Shown here: piece after piece, positions 21,838-34,100 of the stretch
How positions within the stretch are numbered: position 1 is the stretch's first letter
How the letters are laid out: each line of letters begins with the position of its first letter
Origin: Trichomonas vaginalis G3
Lineage: Eukaryota > Parabasalia > Trichomonadida > Trichomonadidae
Length of the DNA stretch: 64,000 nt
Direction of reading: 5' to 3'
NCBI RefSeq assembly: GCF_026262505.1
Contig: NC_067203.1
Span: forward strand, 25,525,411 to 25,589,410
The notes under the pieces: generated by a model
What the model saw: only the letters and a program-made list of their open reading frames with translations
What the model was told of the DNA's origin: nothing
Databases searched by the model: none
Program-made: the position numbers and the translations under genes

Positions 21838-22141
21838 GATAATTTTATTTTCTTGGTGTCGATTATTTTATTGATCGGTTTGAGAATATATTTTGCTTTG
21901 GATTCGATGCTGTGTCATTTTATGTCTATATACTTAATCAAAATTCATAATTCATTCACCGATATCTTAGAAAGATATTTACGATATCTTTCCAAAAAGA
22001 ACTACAAAGATATTTTGTATGGTGGAATACAAACAAATGACTTTTAAATTGTTTAATGTCTGATCAAAACATTCATCTAAGCGGTAAAAACAGAATTGAT
22101 CTATTCAAAGAAACACATACACAAATATAATGTAAAATTAC
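21838..22141. other. Spacer with doubtful frame
   Basis: A 64-codon frame at 21853-22047 reads KIHNSFTDILERYLRYLSKKNYKDILYGG. It may be an eroded upstream part of the ankyrin remnant that follows, but no repeat is visible. Confidence 0.25.
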
Positions 22142-22580
22142 ATGTTAAACATCGTTATGTACAATAACTGCTTGATAAAGTCATATTTAATTCGTATGCA
22201 ACTCAGAATTAATGATCATCATGTAATGACAGATAATCATGGAGAAACTGCTCTTCATAAAGCAGCGAGTAATAATTGTAAAGAAGTAGCAAAGCTTCTG
22301 ATTTCAAATGATTCAAATATCAATAAGTCGCACAACTTCTTAATAGCACTGTGTAAATACTAACTAAAAAGATAATAATGGATGAACCTCTCAACATATC
22401 GCAGTGATTGGATAAAGGAAAGAACCATACGAACATCTTATTTTACAAGGTTCAAATATCAATGAAAAAAAAATGAACATGGAAGAACTGTTCTTGGTTA
22501 TGCAGGAAAATATAATAACAAAGAAATAACTGAACTACTTATCTCTCATGGTGCAAATGTCAATGAAAAAGATTAATCCT
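22142..22580 (+). pseudogene. Decayed ankyrin-repeat gene
   Basis: Ankyrin units can be read in shifting frames: DNHGETALHKAASNNCKEVAKLLISND (in frame to 22363), then KDNNGWTSQHIAV, then NEHGRTVLGYAGKYNNKEITELLISHGANVNEKD ending near 22576. Several stops and frameshifts separate them. It is a remnant of a typical trichomonad ankyrin gene whose 5' end has eroded. Confidence 0.7.
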
Positions 22581-22636
22581 GAATAAACATTGTAACACTG
22601 ATGAATAAATTAAAAATCAAATCAAGAATAACTTAT

Positions 22637-22714
22637 GTTACCATTTGGAACCCATATATCTCTCTCGGTCGTTCGATATTCAATTTCGGAGATATATGGG
22701 TTCTATATGGTAAC
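22637..22714. repeat. Inverted repeat, 26-bp arms
   Basis: GTTACCATTTGGAACCCATA at 22637 onwards is answered by its complement ending at 22714; the 26-base arms match at about 24 positions with a 26-base loop between them. It sits between the ankyrin remnant and the coiled-coil gene. It may be a very small inverted-repeat element or a leftover of one. Confidence 0.6.
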
Positions 22715-22811
22715 ATCTATTTATTTTTCTATATTATGAAAGTAGGAATCGAGTATTTTGCATTTTATCGGTGTGTAGCGCCAATAATTTTGATTGAAAA
22801 AATAAACGTCA

Positions 22812-24173
22812 ATGAAACCTTCTGGACTGAGCCAGAGCTTAATAAAAGCTCATGAGATTAGTCAAGGGGTTGATAAGTCATCATCGGTACTTAGCGAATA
22901 TAAAAATAAAGTTGATCAGAACTTGCGCATCAAAGAAAAATGCATTGAATTACAAACTCAGCTTAAAATGACAACAGAACAATTAGAATTACAAGCCACA
23001 GAGTTTTCATTCCAGAAAAATGAACTATTATCTCAAATTGAAAGTTTAAAATCAATCGAATCTGAATTAAGAAAAAAAATTTTTGAATTGACAAGTGAAA
23101 AGAACAAAACCATTAAACAATATGAGATTAAGCTTCAACAAACAGTTTCTGATCACGAAAAAGAGCAAAAAGAATCTCTAGAACAATATAACTCCGATAT
23201 AGAAAAATTACGAGCGGAAAATGTTGCATTACAAGTGGCCCAAGAAGTCATTGATGCAGAAAATAGGCGTTTAAGTCGTCAAAATGAAGAATTAATGGGC
23301 CATGTTCAAAGTCAAAATGAAATTGCAAATAAGCGCATAGAAGTCGTTAAAGGACGTTTAGATGGTGATAGTGCACTCATTTCATCATTACGACAACAGA
23401 TAATTGATATTACTAAAAAATATGATGGACAAGTTGCTGATTTACAGTCCAAAGTTCTTGAAGAACAGACTAAATCAGAGTTACATCTAGGAAATCCTCA
23501 ACTATGTGAAGAAAAAGTCAAAAATCTTGAGAATCAATTAAATTTATTACGTAAAAACAATACAGACCTTTCAAATGACGTAATACAGAAAACCAATCAA
23601 ATATCTTCACTTACATCATTAATTGATCAACTTAAAAACGATAAATCCGTTCTTGAAATTACTGCAAATAAAGATCGACAAATTGCTGCCCATGCTACTA
23701 ATAAACTTAATGCTCTTGACTCCATATCATCATGCTCTAGCATTAACAGACAGAGAATTGATCTAATGAAGGTTTTTGTTGAAGAATTTAATTCACTTCA
23801 CAAACAAATCAAAATGAACAGAGATATCAAACTCAGAGATGTAATTCTATCAGTTGTATTTGCTTTCAAGTGGTTCCACTCTCTAAATAACGAAGTAATT
23901 GCAAATACAGGCGGATTAGGCTATTTTAAGTCGAATTCGAAGACAACTTTGATGGATTTGTTCAAAAGAGTTAATTCAGAGATGGAATACGTCAAAGCAT
24001 CGAATGCAGCGACTACTAAAGAGAAAGATTTGATTTCTAACAAATTAGAAACAGTTAAAACGAAATCAAGAAAGAAAAATGTTGAAAATGAAGCTCAGGC
24101 ACTCGAATTGAAGACAATGATAAAGTGCAACAAGATGCTGCATAGACATATGACAATAATACTTCCAGACTAG
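22812..24173 (+). CDS. Long coiled-coil protein
   Basis: 453 residues. Near-continuous heptads run from about 45 to 285 (for example LRAENVALQVAQEVIDAENRRLSRQNEEL), then a less regular helical part including LMKVFVEEFNSLHKQI and DVILSVVFAFKWFHSLNNEV, and a final basic helix. A stop lies 7 bases before the ATG at 22812, so this start is forced unless the 5' part was lost. It resembles generic structural or vesicle-tethering coiled coils; no specific family is recognised. Confidence 0.6.
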   Translation: MKPSGLSQSLIKAHEISQGVDKSSSVLSEYKNKVDQNLRIKEKCIELQTQLKMTTEQLELQATEFSFQKNELLSQIESLKSIESELRKKIFELTSEKNKTIKQYEIKLQQTVSDHEKEQKESLEQYNSDIEKLRAENVALQVAQEVIDAENRRLSRQNEELMGHVQSQNEIANKRIEVVKGRLDGDSALISSLRQQIIDITKKYDGQVADLQSKVLEEQTKSELHLGNPQLCEEKVKNLENQLNLLRKNNTDLSNDVIQKTNQISSLTSLIDQLKNDKSVLEITANKDRQIAAHATNKLNALDSISSCSSINRQRIDLMKVFVEEFNSLHKQIKMNRDIKLRDVILSVVFAFKWFHSLNNEVIANTGGLGYFKSNSKTTLMDLFKRVNSEMEYVKASNAATTKEKDLISNKLETVKTKSRKKNVENEAQALELKTMIKCNKMLHRHMTIILPD

Positions 24174-24759
24174 TTTTATTTATTTTTTTTTGTTGTTTTT
24201 AAATAAATGTTATGTATAGATTGTTTGAATGTTTGCTAAAATCAATCATTATTGTTTTTTAAAAGCATAACTGAGTTAGAGACAATGCTTATATTTTACC
24301 ATGATGCTAGTTTAATATATTAACAGATTCCATCATTTCAAACTACAATTAACGAATCAGCTACTAAGCTTTGAGTGCTTTTCTTTTTTAGTGCATTTAA
24401 TTACAGAAATGTATCCATAAAAAAGATGTTTTTTATATTATCTTAATGTTTTGATAATAAGATCGGAACATTTAATGATTTATACTATTACAATATACTA
24501 GATGGGAATGTATATATATTGTAAAGGCGTTTGTTTTGATATTTGTAATATTCCGTGTAATGAGATTTGACAATCTTCTAGTCTTGATTTTTTTATATTT
24601 AGTCTGATCACTTGTTGTATCTCCTATCAAAAGAATGACTCATAACATTTTATTATAACAACATATTAATATGAAATGATGAAGACAAAAAAGTTTTATC
24701 TCTTTACTATATAAGATGAATATTAAAAAAAAATGTTTTAACACACATAGTTAAATATT
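24174..24759. other. Intergenic spacer between convergent genes
   Basis: AT-rich 3' flanks of the coiled-coil and ankyrin genes; no gene seen. Confidence 0.4.
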
Positions 24760-26073
24760 TTAGAAGGGAACACCATAGTTTCTTAGTTTTGCTTTCACTT
24801 TTTCTTTTGCATTCTGCTGAGCATGAGACACAGCATTAACTCCATAGCAATCTTTCCTATAAATATTACAACCCTTTGACTTCAAGAAGTCCATACAATC
24901 TAAGTATTCTACAATTGCTGCACAAAGGAAAAATGATTTACTTGTATCATCGGGATTTTGGAAATCCCAATTAATATCAAAGAAATCAGCGAATAAAGTT
25001 ATTAGTTGCATGTCTAACTTCCTAACAATTAAAGAATAAATGTATTTCTCTAGTTCTATTTGTTTGATTTCTTCATTTGTAAATTTTGAAACAATTAGAG
25101 AAAAAAGATTAGACAAAGTCTCAACAGAAGGTTTTGGATCCTTTTTATTGGATTTGTTAGCTATTATTGTCTGTTTTTGACATAAATAATCAAATATTTG
25201 AATGATATCTTTAATTGTAACTTCAATTTCAGTTTTTTCAAGAAGAAGATTCATCATTTCTGTGTTATTATTAATTGCTGCATATGAAAATATCGAATCA
25301 ACATTATTTTCTTCTAATTTCAGCGATGCTCCGTTTTCTATCAAAATTATCACACTTTCAAGCGAGTTTTCTCTAATTGCCATAGACAAAGGTGTTGAAT
25401 GGTTATTTATTTGTTGATTTACATCAAAACCTTTTGAAATCAAGTACTTTAAATTCTCAATATTATTAGTTGATGCTGCATAGTGGATTAGACCCCATCC
25501 TCCTGATGTTTTCATGTTTGGATCACTTCCATGGTTAGTAAGGTAGTCCATTGTAGATGGATCTCCGAATTGCGCACACCACATCAAAGGAGATGCGCCA
25601 CGAGTAGTTTGTTTGTTAATATCAACAAGATTATTCTCAACAATGTATTGTGTTATTGACAAAATATTGTATTTGACTGCATAATGGAGTATGTTTGCCC
25701 CATAAAAATCGGTATTATTTGTATCTGCTCCGAGTTTGATGAGATATTCGAATACATCATGGCGTCCACCGGCTATTGAGAACATGATAGGTGTTTTTTT
25801 CTTGGAATCTTGTGTGTTTATGTTCCATTTAAGGAATTTTAAATAAGTTAAGCATTGAATAGCTCCAAAAAGTGCACAAACACAAATGATTGGAGGTTTT
25901 GATGCAAGAACTTCAAGAGGAAAGTTAGGATTTTGTTTAAATGTGATCTCAAGTTTGTCAGCATCTTTTAAACTGGATAAAACTAGATGAAATGCCTTTA
26001 CATCATCTATTATAATCGCATTAACAAGCGAAGGGATCGATGATTCATTCGCATACTGAACTAAAGTTTCCAT
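24760..26073 (-). CDS. Ankyrin-repeat protein
   Basis: 437 residues, ATG at 26073. Ankyrin repeats span about 55-290: KKKTPIMFSIAGGRHDVFEYLIKLGADTN, YGANILHYAVKYNILSITQYIVE, RGASPLMWCAQFGDPSTMDYLTNHGSDPN, GWGLIHYAASTNNIENLKYLISKGFDVN, HSTPLSMAIRENSLESVIILIENGAS. A helical region (about 290-375) follows, and one more repeat-like unit near the C-terminus (SKGCNIYRKDCYGVNAVSHA). It has no kinase, zinc or membrane part. Ankyrin proteins bind other proteins; the partner is unknown. An initiator-like TCATTTTTAGT lies about 40-50 bases upstream on the coding strand. Confidence 0.8.
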   Translation of the reverse strand: METLVQYANESSIPSLVNAIIIDDVKAFHLVLSSLKDADKLEITFKQNPNFPLEVLASKPPIICVCALFGAIQCLTYLKFLKWNINTQDSKKKTPIMFSIAGGRHDVFEYLIKLGADTNNTDFYGANILHYAVKYNILSITQYIVENNLVDINKQTTRGASPLMWCAQFGDPSTMDYLTNHGSDPNMKTSGGWGLIHYAASTNNIENLKYLISKGFDVNQQINNHSTPLSMAIRENSLESVIILIENGASLKLEENNVDSIFSYAAINNNTEMMNLLLEKTEIEVTIKDIIQIFDYLCQKQTIIANKSNKKDPKPSVETLSNLFSLIVSKFTNEEIKQIELEKYIYSLIVRKLDMQLITLFADFFDINWDFQNPDDTSKSFFLCAAIVEYLDCMDFLKSKGCNIYRKDCYGVNAVSHAQQNAKEKVKAKLRNYGVPF

Positions 26074-26289
26074 TTACGTCTTCGAGGAACTTCCTCTGAT
26101 ACTCAGAATACTAAAAATGAAAATAAGCAAATATAATGCAAATGACATCAACTAAGCATCTTATTCACAAAGCAAACCTTACCAAATTACAAAGAAATAA
26201 AAAATAATATTTTCGTCTTTTGAACATTGGATACTTCCTCCTATTAAATATGCTTAAACTACACATGACCTATTAGATTTAATAGTAGT

Positions 26290-27645
26290 TCAAAGCAATT
26301 GCCAATCAAAATCTGAAAAATTTCGAAAATTATAAAAAACAATGAATTTTCGCACATATAAATATTTAATCAAACAAAATTGAAACCAAATCTCACCAGC
26401 AAATGAAAATCCATCAAATGCATTTTGGTGAGGAACAAAAGTAGCATCGGACTCTGTACGTCTACGCTTCTTAGAAAGCCTAGACGTAGCAGGCTTTGCT
26501 TTTGGCTTCCTTGGTGGTGTAATCTTCTTGTTGAGGACATCATCCCAACTAATTCCTTCGAAGAATGGGTGTTTCTTGATATCCTTGAAGGTGGCACGCT
26601 TAGTTGGGTCCTTTCTCAAGCACATCATGATGAAACTGACCAAATTTGGATCAGCATTCGGTGGGAATTTCGGTTCTTCATGTAGAATGTTGTCATAAGT
26701 CTTTTTGTTAGTCTTTCCGACAAATGGAGTAATTGTATAGGAAAATTCGTACGTAAATACTCCAAGAGCCCACCAATCGATTTCAATACCGTAATCTTTG
26801 GATAAAATCATCTCTGGAGCGAGATACTCGGGTGTTCCACAAAATGTTGACGTTGTGCTATTGTCTGCCTTTCCATCAGCAACAATTTTCGACAAGCCGA
26901 AATCGGTAAGCTTAATGTGGCCACTTTTAGTCATTAGAACATTTTCTAGCTTGAGATCTCTATAGATTACACCTATAGAATGAAGATAATCAAGAGCTAG
27001 CGCAACTTCCATGACATAAAACCGGACTTGTTGAAATGGAACGCAATGGCCAGTTTCAATTAACTTAAACAATTCACCACCAGAGACATATTCAAGGCCA
27101 AGATAAAATTTCTTGTCATTCTGGAACGAAAACTTAATTCCGACAATAAATGGATGTTGAGAAAGGAGAAGAATGTTTCTTTCAGAGAAAATAGTGTTAA
27201 TCTTATCATCATTTACAAGTCTGGACTTATGAATCGATTTGATTGCATATATTTTCTTCGATTGCTTGTGTTCAGCCAAAAGTACTTTGCCATAAAAGCC
27301 AGAACCAAGTGTTCTAATAATCCTAAAGTCACTGATCGATAAAGATTTCTGATGCAGAGTCAACTCTTTAAATTTTTTAATCCAATTTTGCAATGATTCG
27401 GAGGAATCAGCCGCAAGTTCCAATGTCTCATTGCTATCCTTAACAATAAAAGTATTATGAGAATCCCCTTCTTCTCTTAGGATCGTAGTCATGGAATTTA
27501 ATTTCAGAATTTCTGCAATATCGCCAGTACTCTTGTGTTTAAAGACCATTTTACCAGGGTACAGTTCGCATTTTACTTGCCTCCACATACTGACCTTTCC
27601 AGACCTCCTTTTTAAGGTTCCAGCAAGGACTGGAGATTCAGACAT
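26290..27645 (-). CDS. PH-domain AGC-family protein kinase (Akt/PKB-like)
   Basis: 451 residues. A PH domain (about 5-95, ending with LQNWIKKFKEL) comes first, then a complete kinase domain: glycine loop GSGFYGKV (114-121), VAIK lysine K136, YRDLKLENV with Asp230, DFG 248-250, activation loop TFCGTPEYLAPE with the AGC phospho-threonine (about 267), and APE. The tail has TPPRKPKAKP and the hydrophobic motif FDGFSF (410-415), whose Ser/Thr is the usual second phosphorylation site. PH domains of this type recruit the kinase to phosphoinositide membranes. After the hydrophobic motif an unusual 36-residue Phe/Tyr-rich extension follows; it may reflect an unspliced intron (see findings). A small inverted-repeat element starts 25 bases upstream of the ATG. 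Confidence 0.9.
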   Translation of the reverse strand: MSESPVLAGTLKRRSGKVSMWRQVKCELYPGKMVFKHKSTGDIAEILKLNSMTTILREEGDSHNTFIVKDSNETLELAADSSESLQNWIKKFKELTLHQKSLSISDFRIIRTLGSGFYGKVLLAEHKQSKKIYAIKSIHKSRLVNDDKINTIFSERNILLLSQHPFIVGIKFSFQNDKKFYLGLEYVSGGELFKLIETGHCVPFQQVRFYVMEVALALDYLHSIGVIYRDLKLENVLMTKSGHIKLTDFGLSKIVADGKADNSTTSTFCGTPEYLAPEMILSKDYGIEIDWWALGVFTYEFSYTITPFVGKTNKKTYDNILHEEPKFPPNADPNLVSFIMMCLRKDPTKRATFKDIKKHPFFEGISWDDVLNKKITPPRKPKAKPATSRLSKKRRRTESDATFVPHQNAFDGFSFAGEIWFQFCLIKYLYVRKFIVFYNFRNFSDFDWQLL

Positions 27646-27669
27646 AAGATTGATTTCAATAATATTCTG

Positions 27670-28193
27670 AAGGGAGGCTTCCGACCAGAAAGCTCTCTCA
27701 ATTTTTTGTGATGTTTACACCAAAAGTGAGATTCGTTAAGCGTTTTTCTCGTTGAATATTGAGTTTCCCGGATTTTGAGTTATTCATAAAGCTCCTCTAT
27801 ATTATACCCTATCTACTGATATGATTATTTTTGAAAAATCTCTTAAATCGACCTGCACTGAATTTTTTAGGGAAAATTCGAAATTTTATAGGCGTTTTCT
27901 GTAACGTTTTTTTTACGGAATGAAATCCGAAAAATAATTTTTTGAAGAATCATTTGGGTAGAATACTTATCGAAAATTATATTTATTATAATTTTGGTCG
28001 ATAAAAATAAGCGGATTCAAAACTGGCAAAAACCCTTTCGGCAATTTGTGGACGATTCCGAACCCCCTCATTTTTGAAATTTAATAAGAAAAATAGAATC
28101 TTTATTAAATATAGATTTTAAAAAACTTGGTTATAAATTACGAAATTTTCTCACTTGGGCTAAAAAGTGACAATTTGGTCGGAAGCCACCCTT
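27670..28193. mobile_element. Short non-autonomous element with terminal inverted repeats
   Basis: AAGGGAGGCTTCCGACCAGA at 27670 is mirrored by TTGGTCGGAAGCCACCCTT at 28175-28193; the outer 17-18 bases match apart from one position. The 524-base unit has no coding frame. I cannot fix the target duplication. It lies in the promoter region of the Akt-like kinase gene, so it may carry or disturb that promoter. Confidence 0.6.
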
Positions 28194-31133
28194 AATTTTG
28201 CAATCTTAGAAAAATGAAAACACGAATTATACTATGGATAAATTAATCGAGCATCGTATAATTTGATATGAAGAAAGGTACATTCACTATTTTTGACAAA
28301 ATTTTAAATTTTCATGGGGTTGTAAATCTTATAATAACTAGATGAATAAGGAATGAATCCCAGTATAATGTGCATCATTATATTAAATACTATATGTAAG
28401 GCTAATGATTCTATTAACACTTATGAAGATCTATAGTATTTGAGCAGATAAATTTGATAATTTCCAAAACTCTTATATTTCAAAATTAAAGTGTGCGAAT
28501 GCATTTAAATGAGAGCAAAAAGAGATTGATGCTGTTAAAACTAGGTGTTAATTTGCAATTATTTCGCATCACAAGAACTACCCAGTAAATTCGGCTATCT
28601 TTCTTTGCAATTATTCTCCATTATACATATAATATAATGGTTAGGGTTTGAAGAAAAGTTACTAGAGAATTATTGACTTTTGAAATAATGCAGAATTTTA
28701 CTTGAAGAAATCATTAATTTATGAGTTCCAAATTGCTAAGCATGACGAAGGATCATTAAATTTGCTACAATTAAATACACTAATTGCAGAATTAAGATTT
28801 TTGAAATTAAAAGTTTGAAATATTGCCTTTTTGAATAAAAATTTAAATTTTATTATATAATCATGATAATATCTTATAGAAATTAAAAGAAAATATTTTG
28901 AACCATTCAAATATTTTGAATGTCTTATCAATTTAAAATATGAAAAGATAGCTTGATTTTATCATCATTAGTTGTTATCAAAGTTTTCTTCTTTTGATGA
29001 ACAACAGTAAATGATTTGTTAATTACTTGTCTTCCTTTTTCGCAGCAAAATCGAAAGTTATGATGATAACCTTGCTCTCAATTTTGAAACTCTCTGATTT
29101 ACAAGTAAGCATTCCTTTGGAAAAGCAGTCCTATTCTGTTTTCAAGATATTTTAAAGCCTCCATTTCATACAATGCGCAGATCTATTCGAAATTGCAAGA
29201 ACTCTCAAGAAAAATGCAGCAGCAAAGAAGATTCCATAGTTTCTAGCATCAAAAATTTATAACCTTAATACAACAGTTAAAGAGAAGCTCGAAAAGAAAA
29301 TATTTAACCATAAAGCTGGAAACCATTCGATATCTACTATTGGATCTAATAAAAAGTTAATTATAACATATTTAACATGCTATTTGTTGACTTTGTTCCA
29401 TTATATTACCATATATATCTTTTTGAAATCTAAAATATTTTTACGATTTTAACCATGTGTTGTTGAAACCATATATCAATCTTAGCTAAAGTATAGTTTA
29501 TGAGTCTGTCACCATCTAACGTATGAATTTTCAAAAATGTCAAATATGTTCATTTTTTCTGTAGATTCAGCCATAATTTCACGTTGTTATACTATTCAAC
29601 TATTATTTAATATTTTTATCGATTTAAATATATGATGATATGCTTAGTTCTCCTGGAAATCGATTTTTAATCGCAATTTTAACTTTCCAAAAAAAATTCA
29701 AAAATAAAAATCCCTCTCAATTTTCTAAGTTTTATAACTCGCCAAATCTCTAGCCCAATTTTTTTGGCCCGTATAAATATTGTTAGGCACTATATAGGGA
29801 TGTTATTTATCCTATTTTCATCCCATTTTACTGTTATCGCCTAGTGAATATACCTTTATATGAAGTCACTTTTCAAACAATAAAATTGAAGTCAGATCTG
29901 CCAATATTTTGTATATGCAATAAAATGATAAATTTAATTACTTCGAGTTTCCCAAAGAATTGAATTTGTCAATTCCATTCAATTTAATAACAGAATTTTA
30001 TCGTGAAATACTTAAAATGCATGCAGTGACTACATTTATCATACTTTTCGACTATTAGCGGTTATTTTACATCATCTTCAGAAAAGCAATTAATCGTTTT
30101 GATCGAAAAATATATTCCACATTTCATAATAATTTATATAATTTTGGATTATAAATTTTTGACAATTTCAAATAATTTAAATTAAATTTTAAGATACACG
30201 AAGATTGATAATAATTTTAAAATAAATTAATTCAATAACTACTCAATTAAAAAGTTCCTTTTCTCACAATTTTCGAAAGAATCGGATAGCCTCATGGTTT
30301 ATAAATCCATTTATTTTGTTCATTTTAAAGCCTAATTTTTAATCTTTTATGATTTTTTTTCTAAGTTTCGAAATTTATTTTTTACAGTGTCAATAGATGA
30401 CATTCAAATTTTGTTTTCGATATGCAGAGTGCTATAAGCTTTATTCTCTTTTCTACCATAAACTATTGCAATCAATTTTCGATATATATAATATTTTTTG
30501 TGCAGTTGAGGGTTCGAAAGCTGAACATTAATTACACGCGACATGAGTAATACTATTCATAACTCCCAAAATGTCATATGTCCAATTATTATTTTTAGAT
30601 TTAAAAGTCACATGTTTTACCTTATAACTTTTGATTTGCTCATATACTGTATGCAACTAGAAAAACTGTTGATAGAGAGACAATCAAGCATGGTAATTGA
30701 TGAAATCAATACAAAATATTCAAAATTATTCTGAATAAATTTATAATCTAGCTCTCTTATTGCAATTAAATATATTTACCAGTGTTTGAATAAAATATTA
30801 AAGATATTTTCCGAGTAATAAATAAAACTCGCAATCAACAAAATCATTTGCATCGAGGTAAAGGTAATTGGTTGATTGTACAAATAATATTATCTTCAAA
30901 ATATTAGGGATTTCTTTGAGATTAATAAAAGCTATTTTAAGATTGTTTCAATTGGTTGTACTGCAACTCTTTGAATTTTGGTATTCATGAGGTGATAGAA
31001 CTTTATAAAAAATGATGATCACAAAATCATCTCAAATTTTATATAAAATTTCTTCAATTGACTTGATAAAATGCATTTCTGATAAGATATATTATATGAT
31101 TTCACTATCAAACCCGAAATCAATGTTTTTTTG
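28194..31133. other. Long gene-poor spacer
   Basis: About 2.9 kb of AT-rich sequence. A possible decayed coding stretch lies near 29170-29330 (reads in one frame ASKIYNLNTTVKEKLEKKIF). Nothing else is recognised. A TCACTATCA string at 31102-31110 may be the initiator of the next gene. Confidence 0.4.
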
Positions 31134-34100
31134 ATGGACAAAAAAGTGACAATGAGGATCAAAGTTGGAGCTCCATATAATAGGGTTTGCTTTGTTTTAG
31201 TAGACAAATTTACCACTATATTTGGAGTGAAACACGTATTATCCGAAATTCTTCAGATTCCCATTCAAAATTTACATATATATAAAGAGTCAACCGAATT
31301 AAATGATCATATTGTTTGCCAAAACAACATATCCGAAAATGATAATACAATTAGCTGCACTATTGCAGAAAATCCTTCAAAATCAAAAATTAATTTTTTT
31401 CAAAAAGAGAATTTATCTCAAGTTGATTTCCTAACAAATCTTGGGTTCCCAGAAACCCAAGTTACCGAAGCTCTACAAAGAACAAACTTCGACCAACAAA
31501 AAGCTTTGTCGATTTTGTTGAATACAGCGAGAATTCTACCTTTAACAACTGAAAATACCAATAATACAGACAGTGATAATTCAAGTCAAGCCAAAACAAA
31601 TGAAGAAAAACTCAAAATTTCAGAAAATTTCGTGAAAAATCAGAAAAATATCTTCAATAATATCAAATTAATACCAAGTTTATCATTAACATGGGATACA
31701 TCATTAAACCAAGACCTTATTAACGCATACAATGAAAATCGAAATTCACCTGAAGTTTGGCGAATTCTACGCGACCAGTTTCCCACATTTTCCGATCTAG
31801 TTCTTAAGAGAGCCATTTTTTCGATGCTTGATGACATTAAAAACAAAAGATCAACAAATTTTATAATTCCTGATTCATTAAAACCACAAAATACCAACCA
31901 AGACAATATAATCGACAAGATACCACAGAAGGCAATAAATGTTGGCCTCCTTGTTAAATATTTTGTTGAATTTCAAAGAAATATTTCTGAATTACAAAGA
32001 AACAGATTTCCAGAATTTTCACAAGGATATTTAGCATTTATTTTATATTTAATTGTCCAAAAATTAACAAATTTGCCAAATTTAGAAAATTGGAGTGAAA
32101 TTGAACTTCAAATTTTGACAGATTACATGTACAGCAGTAATAACAGTATAAGATTTATGCAAAGGATGATAAAGATGTTTGGAAAACAGAAAACAGAAGA
32201 AAACATTCAAAATGCAAAATCAACAATTCATTTTATTTTAGTTTCACATCCAATTTATGATAAACTACCTGAAATTATACCAGAAACAATAGATATATCT
32301 GATTTATCAGTGAATTCAAATGGAATTCCAATTTATTTACCTTCTTTTCTTGATTCTATTATTAAAAATCCAAAATTGATGGCAATAATTGATTCTAAAA
32401 GACTCAAACATCCTCCAATCAAACTGCAATTTGTTGATACAACAATAGATTACTTGAAATCAATTGATGAAATGATAAATTTCGAAAAACAACAAATAGA
32501 AACAAATACACAACAACAACAAAAACAAAAACAACCTCCTCAACAAAAACCATCAGAACCTTTCATTACACCAATAATTTCTTTCACTCCTAATCAACAA
32601 AAACAATCTACACAAAATTTACAAACTTTACAAACTTTACAAAAAATTCAAAATTCTGAAAATTTACAAAAAAATACAAAAGAGAAAAATTCAGAAAATT
32701 CAGGGAAAGAAAGGAAGCGGCATAAAGTTAATAATAATGATGAAGAATGGACATTAGAAGAAGATCAGTTTATGATAGATATTGTTTCACAAAATCCGAA
32801 AACACCTTTTTCAACAGTTTCTGGATATTTATCAACAAAATCAATACAGGAATGCTATGATAGATTTAAAGAAGTTGTGAAAAGAATCATCACTAATCAA
32901 AACCATGGATTGAAATTACCAGCAACATTCATGAGTAATCCTTACGTTGTTTCTGCAGTTAAATCTATAAACAATGTTCCGAAAAAAGAAGAAAATTCAG
33001 AAAGAATTGACACTGATCAAAAATTTCTTGATCTTTGCAGTCAATTTTTCAATGGAGAAGAAGTTGATGCAGAAAAGATTGTAGAGAAACATCTAACAAT
33101 GACAGTACACAGTGTTACATCGCGTTTCGAAGAATTATGTTGTGATATAAGATGTGGACAAAAAAGTGACATAAAAATTCCAGACAAACTCAAAGAATTT
33201 TTGAAGCCTTTTGATGGTAAATTTACATATGAATTCAGTGAACTTCCTAAAGGAGAAATCATCAATGTTGCGAGATTTCTTGAGTTATATACTTATTATA
33301 ATTATGATTTGTACAAAGTCCAAGAAAATTTTGAGAGATTTAATGTTGGATATTTAGCGTATTTAGCAATTTACATGATTGTTAAATACAACAAGAAATA
33401 CGTGAAAAAGCCGACATATAGAGATTGGACACCTTTGGAGGACAGAATTTTGTTGGAAATGATTTATAACGATGACATAATAAAGAATTATCCAAAATAC
33501 AATCCATCAAAGACTATGAAATCAGTTGCAAATAGAAGATCTTATATTCAAAGAACAACTTCTAAAGTTCAAATAATTGGAAAAATTTTGAGAGCTTGTA
33601 AATCATTCAAATTTGAAAATCCTCCAAAATTGAATGCTTATTTTGTTCCTTCTTATTTAGATGAATTGATTGACTATGCAAGAGAAAAAATAGATGATAA
33701 CGAAGACGCAAAACAATTACCTTTTAATGCAGTTTATACACAAGAAGAAAATCAATTAATTATTGATAAAGCTTATGAATATTTTGATAATCCGAACAAA
33801 TTTGATATCATTTCTGTGTATTTCCCAGAAAAACCATCAGGAGAGATTGCAAAACATTATAGAGATATCATGATGAAATATAGAAATGGGTCATTGAAAT
33901 CAGTAAATGTTCCTGAACTGTTGCTAAATGAATATGAAGGAAAAACAACAAATTTCGAAATTTCAAAGCCAACAAAAGTTATTCCAATAGGAAATCTGAT
34001 TACGAAATACTTCGAATTCAATGGAGATATGGATAAACTCCAGGAATCATTCAAGGAATTCACGAAAGGATATTTATTTTACATTTTAAATTTCATTGTC

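Noticed and set aside
28719-28931. 70-codon minus-strand frame
   Set aside because: Composition Phe/Ile/Tyr/Asn as expected from random AT-rich DNA.
30543-30734. 63-codon frame before the giant gene
   Set aside because: No initiator, no domain; composition like random AT-rich DNA.
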